DNA of 64,000 nucleotides from Lentilitoribacter sp039986595 (GTDB lineage: Bacteria; Pseudomonadota; Alphaproteobacteria; Rhizobiales; Rhizobiaceae). Within the stretch, counting starts at the first letter, position 1. Each line of letters opens with the position of its first letter. The stretch is from NCBI GenBank assembly GCA_039986595.1, contig JBDWQJ010000004.1, positions 248,001 through 312,000 of the forward strand, given 5' to 3'. Below the pieces are notes generated by a model. It saw only the letters and a program-made list of their open reading frames with translations, did no database searches and was not told where the DNA came from. Positions 52,677-61,900 of the stretch are shown one piece after another. Made by a program: the position numbers and the translations under genes.

Positions 52677-54446
52677 TTAATCTCCGATTGCAATACCTTC
52701 ACGGCGTGGATCTGCTCCACCTTCTAACCCATCAGGAGTGATGGCGATTGCATGAATGCCCGATGTTAACGCCCGGGCATTGGTTTTAAACCCGAACGCT
52801 TGTAACGGGGCCTCGAATGCCATCGCTGTTGTTCCATCTTCAACGTCATAAGTGCCAAAGCGGTTTACCAGATGCGGCAAATTTATCGCTGATTGGATAT
52901 TAAGTCCCCAATCCATATAACCGATGATTGTTTTGGCAACATATCCGATAATGCGGCTACCGCCTGGAGAACCAACAACTAAAACCGGTTTGCCATCTTT
53001 TAAAACAATTGTTGGCGACATGGATGAGCGTGGACGTTTTCCCGGCTCAACGCGGTTTGCAATAGCAAGTCCATCACGATGACTGCGAAAGGAGAAATCT
53101 GTTAATTCGTTATTGAGCAGAAACCCACCCGGTGCCATCAGTCTTGACCCAAATCCATTTTCGATTGTTGTCGTCATAGATAATGCGTTACCCGCAGCAT
53201 CTAAAATTGAGATATGAGACGTGGATGGTAGTTCGATGGATTCATCATCTGCAAACAACATTGCATGATCAAATGTTGGTGTCCCTGCGGAGACGCTTTC
53301 AAGTGCATTTGGTCCTGCCAAAAGTTTTGCGCGTTCAGCCAAATAGTTCGGATCAACCAAGCCTTTTGTTGGCATTGGTACATAATCACTATCGGCCATA
53401 TAACGACCACGGTCAGCAAAGGCGAGACGCGACGCATCGCCAATTAGGCGCCAAGCTTCCGGGCTTTCAACACCTAAATTTGCCAAATCATAATTGTTGA
53501 GCATTCCAAGAATTTGACCAACTGTTAATGCACCTGATGATGGTGGGCCCATGCCACAAACATCATGTTCGCGATATTGCGCGCACACCGCATTGCGCAT
53601 TTTAACCTGATAAACGGCCAGATCTTGCATTTCCAAAACGCCGGGGTTTCCTGCAGCATTTTGCACGGTATCGACAATGCCTTCAGCCGTTGCACCTGTA
53701 TAAAAACTTGAAACCCCATCTATTGCGATTTGCCGAAGCGTTTCCGCATAGGCTGGATTTTTTAAAGTATCACCAGCGGCAATTGGTGTGCCACCCGGCA
53801 AGAAATAATCAGCAGTTGGTTTAAAGCGAGACAGCCGTTCCGCATCACCTGCTACCGATGTTGCAAGCCTTGGCGAGACGACGAACCCTTCATCTGCAAG
53901 TGTAATTGCGTCTGAGAACAATCCATCCCAATTGGTTTTACCCCAAAGCTCATGTGCTTTTGCCATCAACGCAGGGGTTCCTGGCGTACCGACAGATAAA
54001 CCACCAACCACAGCGTCAAAGAACTTTAAAGGCTCACCATTTTCATCTTGGAAAAGTTTTGGCGTGACATTCATCGGAGCTGTTTCACGCCCATCAATCG
54101 TTGTTAACTTACCAGAAGCGGCATCATACCAAACAAGAAATGCGCCACCGCCAAGCCCTGAACTTTGCGGCTCAACTAGCCCTAACACAACTTGCGTTGC
54201 AACCATCGCATCCGCAGCACTACCGCCAGCTGCAAGAATTTTTGCACCCGCTTGAACGGCTAATGGATTAGCTGCGGAAATCATCCAATTTTCTGATTTT
54301 ACCACCAGACCTTGGCTTTTAGCATCGTAAGCACTGGCAATCTCCGGCGCAACAGCATCTGCTGCTTGCTGGGCTTGGGCATTAAATGAAACTGAGATTA
54401 TTATGGATGCAGTCGCTGCCAGTAACTTTTGAGACAGATAGGGCAT
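52677..54446 (-). CDS. ggt: Gamma-glutamyltransferase (periplasmic)
   Basis: 589 residues with a Sec signal (AQA-QQ). It is made as a precursor that cleaves itself at the threonine of STSHISILDAAGNALSMTTT near 380; the nucleophile is the T in LPSTSH. The acceptor region GSPGGSRIIGYVAKTI is near 490. It splits glutathione or gamma-glutamyl amides in the periplasm for amino acid salvage. I choose the ATG at 54446: AGGAGG is seven bases upstream of it but only one base from the ATG at 54452. Confidence 0.9.
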   Translation of the reverse strand: MPYLSQKLLAATASIIISVSFNAQAQQAADAVAPEIASAYDAKSQGLVVKSENWMISAANPLAVQAGAKILAAGGSAADAMVATQVVLGLVEPQSSGLGGGAFLVWYDAASGKLTTIDGRETAPMNVTPKLFQDENGEPLKFFDAVVGGLSVGTPGTPALMAKAHELWGKTNWDGLFSDAITLADEGFVVSPRLATSVAGDAERLSRFKPTADYFLPGGTPIAAGDTLKNPAYAETLRQIAIDGVSSFYTGATAEGIVDTVQNAAGNPGVLEMQDLAVYQVKMRNAVCAQYREHDVCGMGPPSSGALTVGQILGMLNNYDLANLGVESPEAWRLIGDASRLAFADRGRYMADSDYVPMPTKGLVDPNYLAERAKLLAGPNALESVSAGTPTFDHAMLFADDESIELPSTSHISILDAAGNALSMTTTIENGFGSRLMAPGGFLLNNELTDFSFRSHRDGLAIANRVEPGKRPRSSMSPTIVLKDGKPVLVVGSPGGSRIIGYVAKTIIGYMDWGLNIQSAINLPHLVNRFGTYDVEDGTTAMAFEAPLQAFGFKTNARALTSGIHAIAITPDGLEGGADPRREGIAIGD

Positions 54447-54544
54447 GATCATTCCTCCTCTAGATTTAAAAAACCAAAGGTAGATCGCACATTACTTTTG
54501 TCAATTACAGGAATTAGGGGGGCGTGCGGATTAGTTGCGAAAAA

Positions 54545-55156
54545 CTATCTCAATGAACCCACAATAATTGGGTTTCCATTTTCAATATTGACCCAACGAC
54601 CGGTATGAAACGAGGCTTGGCGCTTTAGATACTTATAGGGCGTATCTGTCCAAAGCTTAACCTGCGTTGAAAGGTTATCAAGCACGTAGTCACCCTTTGA
54701 TGTTCTCAGGGTCAAAACAGCATGACCTTCACCGTCAGGTTTACGAACCACGGTGATCAACAAATCAGATGCTGAGAAACCTTGCTCGATGAGCATCTGG
54801 CGCTTTAGAAGTACATAATCTTCACAATCACCAGCAATCCCAGGATATGACCACACCTCTTCACGACCATGCAGTTCCCAGTCAGTTAACGGTGCAACGC
54901 TGTTATTCACAGTGCTATTGATCTGGTGGACAACGTCCCACCCGTAAGATGTCACACGCGGCGCATTTTTGCGCTTTGTCCTGACAGAACACTCATCCGA
55001 AAACTGTTTGCAGAATTCATAATGCCCAATGGGCTGTGATGTGATGGATCCTGTGATCATAGAAGCCCCGGCATGTTCAGCCACAGCTATAGTGCTTGTC
55101 CAACCCATGAGAGCTGATACGCAAATTACTATATAAGCACCGCTCTTACGCAGCAT
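54545..55156 (-). CDS. Transglutaminase-like cysteine peptidase (BTLCP family)
   Basis: 203 residues with a signal peptide (AVA-EH). The catalytic Cys is in GDCEDYVLLKRQML near 109, His in GEGHAVLTLR near 145, and Asp in YVLDNLS near 158. Families of this kind (DUF920/BTLCP, LapG-like) are periplasmic proteases; LapG cleaves large adhesins, but no LapD or adhesin gene is adjacent, so the substrate is unknown. The role is most likely envelope-associated. Confidence 0.85.
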   Translation of the reverse strand: MLRKSGAYIVICVSALMGWTSTIAVAEHAGASMITGSITSQPIGHYEFCKQFSDECSVRTKRKNAPRVTSYGWDVVHQINSTVNNSVAPLTDWELHGREEVWSYPGIAGDCEDYVLLKRQMLIEQGFSASDLLITVVRKPDGEGHAVLTLRTSKGDYVLDNLSTQVKLWTDTPYKYLKRQASFHTGRWVNIENGNPIIVGSLR

Positions 55157-55263
55157 GACATCGTCCCTTCGGCCCCTTAAAAGTTAATAAAGAGTAAACG
55201 ATGTTAGTCTGAAAGAGTCAATTACATGGTTACCAAATTATTAATCATGGTTAAGATTGTGAT

Positions 55264-56067
55264 CTAGCCCAAAAGACCATCAACGGATTTCAAGATTTTT
55301 TCGATATCTTGATCTCGCGACAAGCGGTGATCACCATCTTTGACTAGCGTGATAACAACATCTTCACTTGGTAAGTTTTCCACCAAACGCATTGCATGCT
55401 GCCAAGGTACATCCGGATCATCCATACCTTGAATAATATGCACCGGAACGCCCAGCTCTAACTTACCGTTTAGCACAAGGTTTTGCGCACCATCATCAAA
55501 CAAGTTTTTCGTGAATACGTTAGGATCTGGACCATAAGGAGTTGGCACTTCAAAATAGCCTTGTGTTTGAAGGTCTGCCTTTTGCTCATCGGTGAGTTTT
55601 GGCTCATAAAGCTCCTTGGTAAAGTCTGGTGCTGGCGCTAACAACAGCAGCGCTTTGACGCGATCAAGCTCATCACTTTTTGTAAGCTCTTGTACCATTC
55701 GCAGCGCAATCCACCCGCCCATGGATGAACCAACTAAAATCTGCGGGCCTTTGGTATAGCTTCTAAAAACTGCTAAGCTCTCTTCAAGCCATCGGGATAT
55801 TGTTCCATCGATAAAAGCTCCGCCTGATACTCCGTGTCCTGAATAATCATGGCGGGTACATGCCAAGCCCAATTCGCCCGCATGTTCATCCAAAGCGATT
55901 GCTTTGGATCCGTCCATATCAGAGCGATATCCGCCCAACCAAACAAAACCGCCCGAATTTTCTTCGTTCTGTTTTGCAGCACGATGTTTAAGTGCTATTT
56001 TTCGTGCGTGATCGTCATTACCAACGATAATTTCACGTAAATTACTGGTTTCATCCAAAATACCCAT
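55264..56067 (-). CDS. Alpha/beta-hydrolase
   Basis: 267 residues with the nucleophile elbow GSSMGGWIALRM near 114 (Ser in GxSxG), the oxyanion region LGGYRSDMDGSKA, and an Asp/His pair suggested by IIQGMDDPDVPW near 213 and GDHRLSR near 248. No signal peptide is present, so it is cytoplasmic. It resembles the small alpha/beta-hydrolases of serine-peptidase or esterase type annotated in alphaproteobacteria. The substrate is unknown. It is divergent from infC. Confidence 0.8.
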   Translation of the reverse strand: MGILDETSNLREIIVGNDDHARKIALKHRAAKQNEENSGGFVWLGGYRSDMDGSKAIALDEHAGELGLACTRHDYSGHGVSGGAFIDGTISRWLEESLAVFRSYTKGPQILVGSSMGGWIALRMVQELTKSDELDRVKALLLLAPAPDFTKELYEPKLTDEQKADLQTQGYFEVPTPYGPDPNVFTKNLFDDGAQNLVLNGKLELGVPVHIIQGMDDPDVPWQHAMRLVENLPSEDVVITLVKDGDHRLSRDQDIEKILKSVDGLLG

Positions 56068-56263
56068 TATATACCCTTAAAGTGTCGTTTCTTGAGCCGC
56101 GCTTTCGGCGAATTTAAAGATTAATATAATCAGATTCGATGATCGCAGGAAACTATGTGCTTTTTCACATAAACATGCTATTGACATCCCATGGTGAAAC
56201 GGGACATTGCTTTTTCCTGTAGAACTAAGCCACTTTAATTGAAATTATTTGGAGATAAGTACC

Positions 56264-56803
56264 ATTCGCAGACCATCTAGAGCCGCAGCTCCCGTTAAAG
56301 AGGGCCCTCGCGCCAATGAAGAAATTCAGGCTTCCAAAATACAACTCATCGACGCTGAAGGCGAAAACCAAGGGGTCGTTTCCATTGAAGATGCCCTTCA
56401 ACGCGCTGCCGATGCAGGCCTCGATCTTGTAGAAATTGCTTCGAAAGGCGACCAACCGGTTTGTAAAATTACCGATCTTGGTAAAATGAAGTATCAGTCG
56501 CAAAAGAAAGCCGCTGAAGCTCGTAAAAAACAAAAGACGATTGACGTTAAAGAAATCAAGATGCGCCCGAACATCGATAAACATGATTATGATGTTAAGA
56601 TGCGCGCTATCCATAAGTTCTTTGACAATGGTGACAAAGTGAAAGTGACACTAAGGTTCCGTGGCCGTGAAATGGCGCATATGGAACTTGGTATGCAGCT
56701 TTTGCAGCGTGTGAAACAAGAAACTTTGGAAATTGCCAAGGTTGAAGCAGAGCCTAAACTTGAAGGCCGCCAAATGATGATGGTACTTTCACCAAAATCA
56801 TAA
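56264..56803 (+). CDS. infC: Translation initiation factor IF-3 (ATT start codon)
   Basis: 179 residues from an ATT at 56264, with GGAG nine bases upstream. The residues that follow (RRPSRAAAPVKEGPRANEEI) match the conserved alphaproteobacterial N-terminus, and no ATG or GTG is available there. Non-canonical ATT/AUU starts are the hallmark of infC, where they allow IF-3 to repress its own translation. The body shows QLIDAEGENQGVVSIEDALQ, the linker QSQKKAAEARKKQK, and KEIKMRPNIDKHDYDVKMRA. It leads infC-rpmI-rplT. A TTG at 56249 in frame is rejected. Confidence 0.92.
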   Translation: MRRPSRAAAPVKEGPRANEEIQASKIQLIDAEGENQGVVSIEDALQRAADAGLDLVEIASKGDQPVCKITDLGKMKYQSQKKAAEARKKQKTIDVKEIKMRPNIDKHDYDVKMRAIHKFFDNGDKVKVTLRFRGREMAHMELGMQLLQRVKQETLEIAKVEAEPKLEGRQMMMVLSPKS

Positions 56804-56924
56804 TTTAGCTTTTGTTCTAAGCTGATGTTGAATATTTGTGCTAGCGTTAAAGCTGGCACAAAATATCGTTTGTGTAGAGCATTTTTCTTGCAATCTTATA
56901 AGAATAAGCCTATACGAGCCCTAT

Positions 56925-56960
56925 CCCGTTCCGGCAGGGCATGCCGTGTTCGGGTTTTTT
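56925..56960 (+). terminator. Attenuator/terminator-like hairpin before rpmI
   Basis: CCCG (56925) pairs with CGGG (56951) around the inner stem CGGCA / TGCCG, followed by six Ts. It stands 65 bases before rpmI in a 222-base leader. It may uncouple infC from rpmI-rplT or be regulated by L20; the latter is inference from other bacteria. Confidence 0.55.
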
Positions 56961-57025
56961 ATGTTTTTAACAATACTGATTGCACCACTAAATTTCGGCG
57001 TGATCACAAAAAGAAAGATGACGAA

Positions 57026-57226
57026 ATGCCTAAGATGAAGACAAAATCTTCTGCCAAAAAACGGTTCAAAATCACCGGTACTGGCAAAGTGAAAGCTGCT
57101 GCTGCTGGTAAGCAACACGGCATGATCAAACGTTCTAATAAATTCATTCGCGATGCACGCGGCACAATGGTTCTTTCAGATCCAGATGCACGCATCGTTA
57201 AAAAGTTTCTTCCAAACGGCCTTTAA
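57026..57226 (+). CDS. rpmI: 50S ribosomal protein L35
   Basis: 66 residues, all family motifs visible: PKMKTKSSAKKRFKITGTGK and AGKQHGMIKRSNKFIRDARG. Very basic. It is followed by rplT after 36 bases with AAGGAG upstream of the latter. Confidence 0.97.
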   Translation: MPKMKTKSSAKKRFKITGTGKVKAAAAGKQHGMIKRSNKFIRDARGTMVLSDPDARIVKKFLPNGL

Positions 57227-57262
57227 GCCAGCTGGTCTTTTAGAATTTAAGGAGTATATGAC

Positions 57263-57664
57263 ATGTCACGTGTAAAACGCGGTGTAACAGCCCACGCAAA
57301 ACACAAAAAAGTTCTCAAAAAGGCAAAAGGCTTTTACGGCCGCCGCAAGAATACTATCCGGACAGCTAAGTCTGCCGTTGATAAATCTATGCAATATGCC
57401 TATCGCGATCGTAAAACACGTAAGCGCGATTTCCGCTCACTTTGGATTCAGCGTATTAACGCTGCTGTTCGTGAGCACGGTCTAACATATGGTCGTTTCA
57501 TCGATGGTTTGAACAAAGCTGGTATCGAAGTTGACCGTAAAGTGTTGTCTGATATGGCGATCCATGAAGCAGAAGCTTTTGGTGCGCTTGTACAAGCTGC
57601 AAAAGAAGCGCTTGCATATCTTAAAGACACAACACCAAATGCTTTTGAAAGCGCTGTAAAGTAA
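57263..57664 (+). CDS. rplT: 50S ribosomal protein L20
   Basis: 133 residues: VKRGVTAHAKHKKVLKKAKG, FYGRRKNTIRTAKSAVDKS and FRSLWIQRINAAVREHGLTY are the L20 core. It is an early assembly protein and in many bacteria a translational repressor of rpmI-rplT. AAGGAG precedes the ATG, and a rho-independent terminator follows. Confidence 0.97.
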   Translation: MSRVKRGVTAHAKHKKVLKKAKGFYGRRKNTIRTAKSAVDKSMQYAYRDRKTRKRDFRSLWIQRINAAVREHGLTYGRFIDGLNKAGIEVDRKVLSDMAIHEAEAFGALVQAAKEALAYLKDTTPNAFESAVK

Positions 57665-57700
57665 GCCAGCGTTTTCCTAAAACATTGAAATTTGAATAGG

Positions 57701-57735
57701 ATCTCGCGTTGGCGTCAGCTAGCGCGAGATTTTTT
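57701..57735 (+). terminator. rplT terminator
   Basis: ATCTCGCG / CGCGAGAT perfect stem, 14-base loop, T-run. It separates rplT from pheS. Confidence 0.9.
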
Positions 57736-57789
57736 GTTTTAAAGTACCGTGATTACAGCCAATGAACTGGATGGATTACGGATTGATAT

Positions 57790-57837
57790 GAGAATATTCT
57801 CGCAACTGAGAATGATCGTTATACAAAGCTAACGATC
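57790..57837. promoter_or_regulatory. Two palindromes just upstream of pheS
   Basis: GAGAATATTCTC (57790-57801) is a perfect palindrome, and GATCGTTA-TACAAAGC-TAACGATC (57814-57837) a perfect 8+8 inverted repeat ending 17 bases before the pheS ATG. They could be operator sites or a 5'-UTR hairpin; there is no Phe-rich leader ORF. Confidence 0.4.
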
Positions 57838-57854
57838 TAAAAACATGGTGAGTT

Positions 57855-58940
57855 ATGACAGATCTTGTTGAACTAGAAAAAGAACTCATAGATGCAATTG
57901 CATCGTCAGAGGATGAAGCATCGATTGAAGCTGTGCGTGTTAGCGCACTTGGCAAAAAAGGTGTCATTTCTGAGCAACTTAAAGGTTTGGGTAAAATGAC
58001 GCCGGAAGAGCGTCAGGTTGCTGGGCCGCAGATCAACGGTCTGAAAGTTCGCATCAATGAACAAATTCAAGCGCGAAAAACTGAGCTTCAAGAACTTGCA
58101 ATTGCAAAGCGATTAGAGACCGAAACGCTTGATGTAACACTCCCGGTTTTTGCAAGTCCTGCAGAACGCGGACGTATTCACCCGATCAGCCAAGTCACGG
58201 ATGAAATTACCGCGATTTTCTCAGACCTAGGTTTTTCTGTAGCGGAAGGCCCTGATATTGAAACTGACTATTATAACTTCACGGCGCTGAACTTCCCCGA
58301 AGGCCATCCTGCACGAGAAATGCATGATACGTTCTTCTTTGATCCCGATGAAAAAGGTGAGCGCAAAGTTCTGCGCACGCATACCTCTCCCGTGCAAGTT
58401 CACACAATGGAAGCACAAGAGCCACCAATTCGCATTGTGATCCCGGGTAAAACTTATCGTCAAGATTCAGATGCAACTCACTCACCGATGTTCCATCAGC
58501 TTGAAGGTCTCGTGATTGATAAATCTGCAAATATCGCAAATCTAAAATGGACACTTGTTGAATTCTGCAAAGCATTCTTTGAAGTCGACAGCCTGGAAAT
58601 GCGTTTCCGCCCATCCTTCTTCCCGTTTACGGAACCAAGCCTTGAGGTTGACATCAAATGTGATCGCTCACGCCCGGGTGAAGTTCGCTTTGGTGAAGGT
58701 AATGACTGGATGGAAATTCTAGGCTGTGGCATGACGCATCCAAATGTTATTCGTGCCGGTGGCTTGGACCCTGAAGTCTATCAGGGGTTTGCATGGGGCA
58801 TCGGAATTGATCGTATTGCTATGCTAAAATACGGCATGCCTGACTTACGTCCATTCTTTGAAGCAGATCAGCGCTGGATTGACCATTATGGTTTCCGTCC
58901 ACTTGATATGCCAACATTGTTTGGAGGTCTATCATCATGA
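57855..58940 (+). CDS. pheS: Phenylalanine-tRNA ligase alpha subunit
   Basis: 361 residues: an N-terminal coiled-coil region (LVELEKELIDAIASSEDEAS), then class II aminoacyl-tRNA synthetase motif 2 (TYRQDSDATHSPMFHQLEGL near 203) and motif 3 (QGFAWGIGIDRIAMLKYGM near 311). It forms the alpha2beta2 enzyme with PheT. An unidentified 167-residue gene intervenes between it and pheT. Confidence 0.96.
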   Translation: MTDLVELEKELIDAIASSEDEASIEAVRVSALGKKGVISEQLKGLGKMTPEERQVAGPQINGLKVRINEQIQARKTELQELAIAKRLETETLDVTLPVFASPAERGRIHPISQVTDEITAIFSDLGFSVAEGPDIETDYYNFTALNFPEGHPAREMHDTFFFDPDEKGERKVLRTHTSPVQVHTMEAQEPPIRIVIPGKTYRQDSDATHSPMFHQLEGLVIDKSANIANLKWTLVEFCKAFFEVDSLEMRFRPSFFPFTEPSLEVDIKCDRSRPGEVRFGEGNDWMEILGCGMTHPNVIRAGGLDPEVYQGFAWGIGIDRIAMLKYGMPDLRPFFEADQRWIDHYGFRPLDMPTLFGGLSS

Positions 58941-59440
58941 GTAGGTTTTCAGACGCAGCACTCTTAAAGGGTAAGTTTTCGCACATGGCCGCAGAATTGC
59001 GCCAAGGCAAACGCGAAGCGCCAAAGCCTGAAGAATGGCAAGCAGTTGCTTGTGAAAACACGGCTGAACAAGCCGCTCAAGAAGTTGCCAAGCATATCTT
59101 TTCGTTCCAGCAGTCCATTGATCCAAAAGCAGAAACGCTTGAAGTGATTGCAATGGGACCCGCTGGACCTGTGAAAGTGATTGCACTTCGCCCTGGCGAA
59201 GGTGATATCCTGCGCATAGACGGCGTGTTGATGGGAAGCAATTCGCCAACCTCAACTGTTCTTCATTCCTCGCAACTTTCATTATCGTTTTTAACGCAAC
59301 CTATCCAGAACGAAGAGCCTGATGATGATGGCTTGCAGATCGGCTTTGTCATTTTTGATGAGTTGGCAAAACGACAAAAAGAACGTGATGGCACTGACGC
59401 AAAGAATGGCGCAAATAATTCTGAAGATGGAGCATCTTAG
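58937..59440 (+). CDS. Unknown protein between pheS and pheT
   Basis: 167 residues. Its ATG overlaps the pheS stop by four bases (ATGA), and its TAG is followed at once by the pheT ATG, so it is clearly part of the operon. No recognised domain: a Lys/Glu-rich N-terminus (LRQGKREAPKPEEW), a middle with GPAGPVKVIALRPGEGDILR, a Ser/Thr-rich stretch, and an acidic tail (DGTDAKNGANNSEDGAS). No signal peptide, membrane segment or catalytic motif is seen. Codon use is like that of its neighbours, which argues against recent insertion. Whether it modulates PheRS is unknown. Confidence 0.85.
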   Translation: MSRFSDAALLKGKFSHMAAELRQGKREAPKPEEWQAVACENTAEQAAQEVAKHIFSFQQSIDPKAETLEVIAMGPAGPVKVIALRPGEGDILRIDGVLMGSNSPTSTVLHSSQLSLSFLTQPIQNEEPDDDGLQIGFVIFDELAKRQKERDGTDAKNGANNSEDGAS

Positions 59441-61846
59441 ATGAAATTTACACTCTCATGGTTGAAAGACCACCTCGAGACCGATGCGTCTTTGGAGGAA
59501 ATTTGTGATCGTTTGACAATGATCGGTCTTGAGCTTGAATCGCTTGACGACAAAGCATCGCTCAAGCCTTTTGTCATTGCCAAAGTACTAAGCGCTGAAC
59601 AACACCCAGATGCAGATCGTTTACGCGTGTTGAAAGTCGATACTGGCCAAGGCGAACCTGTTCAAGTTGTTTGCGGCGCACCCAATGCTCGCGAAGGCTT
59701 GGTTGGTGCTTTTGCAGCGCCGGGTTCTTATGTTCCAGGCATTGATGTCACGTTAAGTGTCGGCAATATCCGCGGCGTTGAAAGTCGTGGCATGATGTGC
59801 TCTGAAAAGGAGTTGATGGTATCCAACGAACATGATGGCATTATTGAAATTGATGCCGATGTTCAAATTGGCACCTCTTATGCTGATTGGGCAGGATTAA
59901 GCGATCCGGTTATCGAGATTAACCTCACGCCAAATCGTCCAGATTGCACAGGCGTTTCAGGTATTGCTCGTGACTTGGCAGCTTCTGGCATGGGTGTTTT
60001 AAAAACACCACAAGTTCCAGAGATCTCAGGCAATGGTGCTTGTCCTGTATCGGTCAAAATCGATGATCCGGTATTCTGCCCAGGCTTTGCTTTGCGTCTT
60101 GTTAAAGGCATTAAAAATGGTCCGAGCCCGAAATGGATGCAACAGCGTTTGCTGGCCATTGGTTTGCGTCCGATCAATACGCTCGTTGATATTACCAACT
60201 ATGTGACATTTGACCGAGGCCGTCCGTTACACGTTTTTGATGCGGATAAAGTTTCTGGTAATTTGCATGTTCGCGCTGCAAAAGATGGCGAAAAAATTCT
60301 CGGCCTTGATGGCAAAGAATATGAGTTTAATCCGAAGATCAATGTCATTTCAGATGACAATGGTCCTGAATCTATTGCCGGCATCATGGGTGGTGAACAT
60401 TCAGGTTGTGACGAGAACACAACAAATGTGCTGATTGAAAGCGCGTTGTGGGATCCAATGATGGTCGCACGTACTGGACGCGATATGGGCATTATCACCG
60501 ATGCGCGCTATCGCTTTGAGCGCGGTGTTGATCCAAACTTCATGGCAACAGGTTGTGAGATTGCAACACAAATGGTTATGGATTTATGTGGTGGTGAAGC
60601 ATCTGAAATGTCTGTCACTGGATTTACTCAGCCAGACGTTAAACAAGTCTCCTACCCGTTTAGCGAAGTCAAACGCTTAACCGGACTTGATGTTTCTAAA
60701 GAGCAAAGCGTTGAAATTCTGACGCGCCTTGGTTTTGATGTTCATGGCGAAGGTGATGTTGTTGATGTTTCCGTGCCGGCTTGGCGGCCTGATGTTGATG
60801 GCAAAGCGGACCTTGTTGAAGAAGTTATGCGTATTTATGGAGTGAATGAAATCGACCCTCAGCCACTACCAAGCCTTGGAAGTGTCAATGGTCGTATTTT
60901 AACAACTATCCAATTGCGCACTCGTGCTGCCCGCCGTGCATTAGCTGTTCGCGGAATGTCGGAAGCAGTGACCTATTCATTCATCTCTGAGAAAGCCTCC
61001 AAACTATTTGGTGGTGGCGCTGATGCATTGAAAGTGAGCAACCCAATTGCCGCTGATATGTCTGATATGCGTCCTTCATTGTTGCCCGGTTTGTTATTAG
61101 CAGCACAAAGAAACGCTGATCGTGGTTTTAACGATACGGCGATTTTTGAAGTGTCTGGCACTTATGAAGGTGATAATCCTGATCAACAACGCCGTGTTGC
61201 ATCCGGCATTCGTCGTGGTACGGCAAAAATGGAAGCCCAAGGTCGCCACTGGTCTGGTAACGCTGAAAATGTTGGTGTGTATGATGCGAAAGCGGATGCA
61301 TTAGCAGCGCTTGAAGCTGCGGGTGCTCCTGTTAAAAACCTGCAGATTGAAGCTGGCGGACCTGATTGGTATCACCCTGGTCGTTCCGGCAAGATCAAAC
61401 TTGGCCCTAAAAATGTCATCGGTACATTTGGTGAGTTCCATCCTTCAACACTAAAAGCGCTGGATGTATCTGGTGTGCTTTGCGGATTTGAAATTTTTCT
61501 TGATGCAATTCCTGAAGGTAAACGCAAACCAACCCGCACGAAGGGTGCTTTGTCATTGTCACCATACCAAGCTGTGCGTCGTGACTTTGCTTTCGTGGTT
61601 GATCGCGATGTGCAATCTCAAACACTTATCAAAGCTGCAAGTGGTGCAGATAAAAAACTTATCTCGTCGGTCAACGTATTTGATATGTTTGAAGGCCCAT
61701 CATTGGGTGAAGGTAAGAAATCAATTGCGATTGAAGTCACCCTTCAGCCAACTGAACGCACTTTAACCGAGGAAGATTTTGAAGCGCTTTCTTCAAAGAT
61801 CATTGCCAATGTTGGGAAATCAACAGGCGGTGAGCTTCGCGGTTAA
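59441..61846 (+). CDS. pheT: Phenylalanine-tRNA ligase beta subunit
   Basis: 801 residues with the usual domain order: tRNA-binding OB-fold (VCGAPNAREGLVGAFAAPGS near 72), B3/B4 editing domain (LFDITNYV-like LVDITNYVTFDRGRPLHVFD near 248; MGGEHSGCDENTTNVLIES near 310), B5 domain, core catalytic-like domain (PALLPG-like MRPSLLPGLLLAAQRNADRG near 545), and a C-terminal FDX-ACB domain (PAVRRDFAFV-like YQAVRRDFAFVVDRDV near 710). Directly joined to the preceding unknown gene. Confidence 0.96.
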   Translation: MKFTLSWLKDHLETDASLEEICDRLTMIGLELESLDDKASLKPFVIAKVLSAEQHPDADRLRVLKVDTGQGEPVQVVCGAPNAREGLVGAFAAPGSYVPGIDVTLSVGNIRGVESRGMMCSEKELMVSNEHDGIIEIDADVQIGTSYADWAGLSDPVIEINLTPNRPDCTGVSGIARDLAASGMGVLKTPQVPEISGNGACPVSVKIDDPVFCPGFALRLVKGIKNGPSPKWMQQRLLAIGLRPINTLVDITNYVTFDRGRPLHVFDADKVSGNLHVRAAKDGEKILGLDGKEYEFNPKINVISDDNGPESIAGIMGGEHSGCDENTTNVLIESALWDPMMVARTGRDMGIITDARYRFERGVDPNFMATGCEIATQMVMDLCGGEASEMSVTGFTQPDVKQVSYPFSEVKRLTGLDVSKEQSVEILTRLGFDVHGEGDVVDVSVPAWRPDVDGKADLVEEVMRIYGVNEIDPQPLPSLGSVNGRILTTIQLRTRAARRALAVRGMSEAVTYSFISEKASKLFGGGADALKVSNPIAADMSDMRPSLLPGLLLAAQRNADRGFNDTAIFEVSGTYEGDNPDQQRRVASGIRRGTAKMEAQGRHWSGNAENVGVYDAKADALAALEAAGAPVKNLQIEAGGPDWYHPGRSGKIKLGPKNVIGTFGEFHPSTLKALDVSGVLCGFEIFLDAIPEGKRKPTRTKGALSLSPYQAVRRDFAFVVDRDVQSQTLIKAASGADKKLISSVNVFDMFEGPSLGEGKKSIAIEVTLQPTERTLTEEDFEALSSKIIANVGKSTGGELRG

Positions 61847-61866
61847 GACCAATAAAATTGATAATA

Positions 61867-61900
61867 TATGGTAGCCCTAATCCTTTTTGGGGCTACCATA
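61867..61900. terminator. Hairpin between convergent pheT and the GtrA-family gene
   Basis: TATGGTAGCCC / GGGCTACCATA is a perfect 11-base stem with a 12-base loop that overlaps the last codons of the GtrA-family gene. The poor T-runs on either side make it a weak terminator or an mRNA-end stabiliser. Confidence 0.45.
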
